From Lentisphaeria bacterium (lineage in GTDB: Bacteria; Verrucomicrobiota; Lentisphaeria; Oligosphaerales; Oligosphaeraceae), in NCBI GenBank assembly GCA_028699735.1, contig JAQVUB010000028.1:1-12488 (forward strand): a stretch of 12,488 bases of DNA, written 5' to 3'. Below, in pieces: positions 12,012 through 12,488 of this stretch. The translations under genes were made by a program, and so were the position numbers. Numbering within the stretch: position 1 is the first letter of the stretch; the number at the start of each line of letters is the position of its first letter. Under the pieces are notes generated by a model that saw nothing but the letters and a program-made list of their open reading frames with translations, was not told the DNA's origin and ran no database searches.

Positions 12012-12488
12012 CTATTTGGTGAAGGCTTTCCAGGCGGTCATTCCGCCGATCAGGCTGAAGACATGCTTATAGCCCAGCGATTTCAGCACGCTGCCGGCAA
12101 TATTCGCGCGATAGCCCGACCCACAGACAACGGTGATATGCTGATCCTTGTCCAAAGAAAATTCCTTCGCGAAAATTTTTCCGATCGGGATATGTTTGGC
12201 TTCCTCGATATGGCCTGAATCCCATTCGGCGGGGCTGCGCACGTCGACGACGAGATGATTCGAGTATTTCTTCAAGACATGCTGCAGGCTGGCCGGTGAC
12301 AGCTGCGGCAGATGATCCAGCGCTTTCGCTTGAGCCGCCCAGCCGCTGATCCCGTCCCCAAGATAGCCAATCAGGCGGTCGTAACCGGCTCGACGGTAAA
12401 CATAGGCGGCTTCCTGAGCCCGTGCCGGACTGTCAGCGATAATGATAATTTCACTGTCCGCCGGCAGCACCATGCCCAGCCAGTTGAC
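12012..12488 (-). CDS. Rhodanese-domain protein, C-terminal part (5' end beyond the window)
   Basis: The frame stays open to the right edge, and codons before the first internal Met read VNWLG, so the gene is cut by the window and the Met at 12473 is not its start. Two rhodanese-like segments are seen, numbered from that Met: a degenerate first one (about 1-46, IIIIADSPARAQEAAYVYRR then GYLGDGISGWAAQ) without a catalytic cysteine, and a complete second one (about 59-152) with VVDVRSPAEWDSGHI, the active-site loop VVCGSGYRA (Cys117, Arg122) and GGMTAWKAF at the end. This order is typical of the C-terminal half of MBL-fold persulfide dioxygenase/rhodanese fusions that oxidise sulfane sulfur, in which a metallo-beta-lactamase domain would lie upstream. 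That domain is not visible, so a tandem rhodanese sulfurtransferase remains possible. It has no clear tie to the sugar cluster. Confidence 0.82.
   Translation of the reverse strand, partial: VNWLGMVLPADSEIIIIADSPARAQEAAYVYRRAGYDRLIGYLGDGISGWAAQAKALDHLPQLSPASLQHVLKKYSNHLVVDVRSPAEWDSGHIEEAKHIPIGKIFAKEFSLDKDQHITVVCGSGYRANIAGSVLKSLGYKHVFSLIGGMTAWKAFTK

Noticed and set aside
1..12488. tRNA, rRNA or known riboswitch genes
   Set aside because: No cloverleaf, rRNA-like or recognisable aptamer sequence was seen on either strand by eye.

Overview
The window reads as an accessory carbohydrate-catabolism locus of a bacterium with roughly balanced base composition. Intergenic space is crowded with short dispersed repeats: A-tract-rich 'ACACGAAAAG' arms, GC hairpins with a G(A/G)GAC loop, and a 9-bp GATCCG repeat. 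Together with an AAA-ATPase_like/PD-(D/E)XK protein, this recalls host-associated or sediment members of the Lentisphaerota/Kiritimatiellota/Verrucomicrobiota group. That placement is an impression from genome style, not a demonstrated taxonomy.

Layout, left to right. Positions 1-512 hold no gene, only a 9-bp tandem repeat and a long palindromic element. Positions 513-725 (+) are the C-terminal remnant of a sugar-phosphate isomerase/epimerase-like TIM barrel. Every intact gene lies on the minus strand. 740-2296 is an AAA-ATPase-like protein with a C-terminal PD-(D/E)XK nuclease domain. 2558-10754 is a seven-gene catabolic cluster. In transcription order it runs: DeoR-type regulator, PfkB sugar kinase (YihV-like), IolB, FGGY (xylulokinase-like) kinase, FAD-linked oxidase, its iron-sulfur partner, class II aldolase. 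Further right are uvsE (10935-11858) and the C-terminal part of a rhodanese-domain protein that runs off the right edge.

How the genes could work together. IolB, a PfkB kinase and a class II aldolase are the isomerase-kinase-aldolase trio of the lower myo-inositol pathway (5-deoxy-glucuronate to 2-deoxy-5-keto-gluconate, its 6-phosphate, then DHAP plus malonic semialdehyde). The upper enzymes (IolG, IolE, IolD) are not in the window. Instead there is a second kinase and a two-subunit flavin/iron-sulfur dehydrogenase. The cluster may therefore degrade a related cyclitol, deoxy-sugar or sugar acid by a route not obviously described. The DeoR protein probably senses a phosphorylated intermediate and may act at the 14-bp inverted repeat plus 10-bp tandem repeat upstream of its gene.

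The most striking non-coding signal is that each of the five non-overlapping gaps inside the cluster, and the gap after the aldolase, carries a copy of one of two repeat families. Copies touch or overlap stop codons and one start codon, and one copy supplies the C-terminal tail of the DeoR protein.
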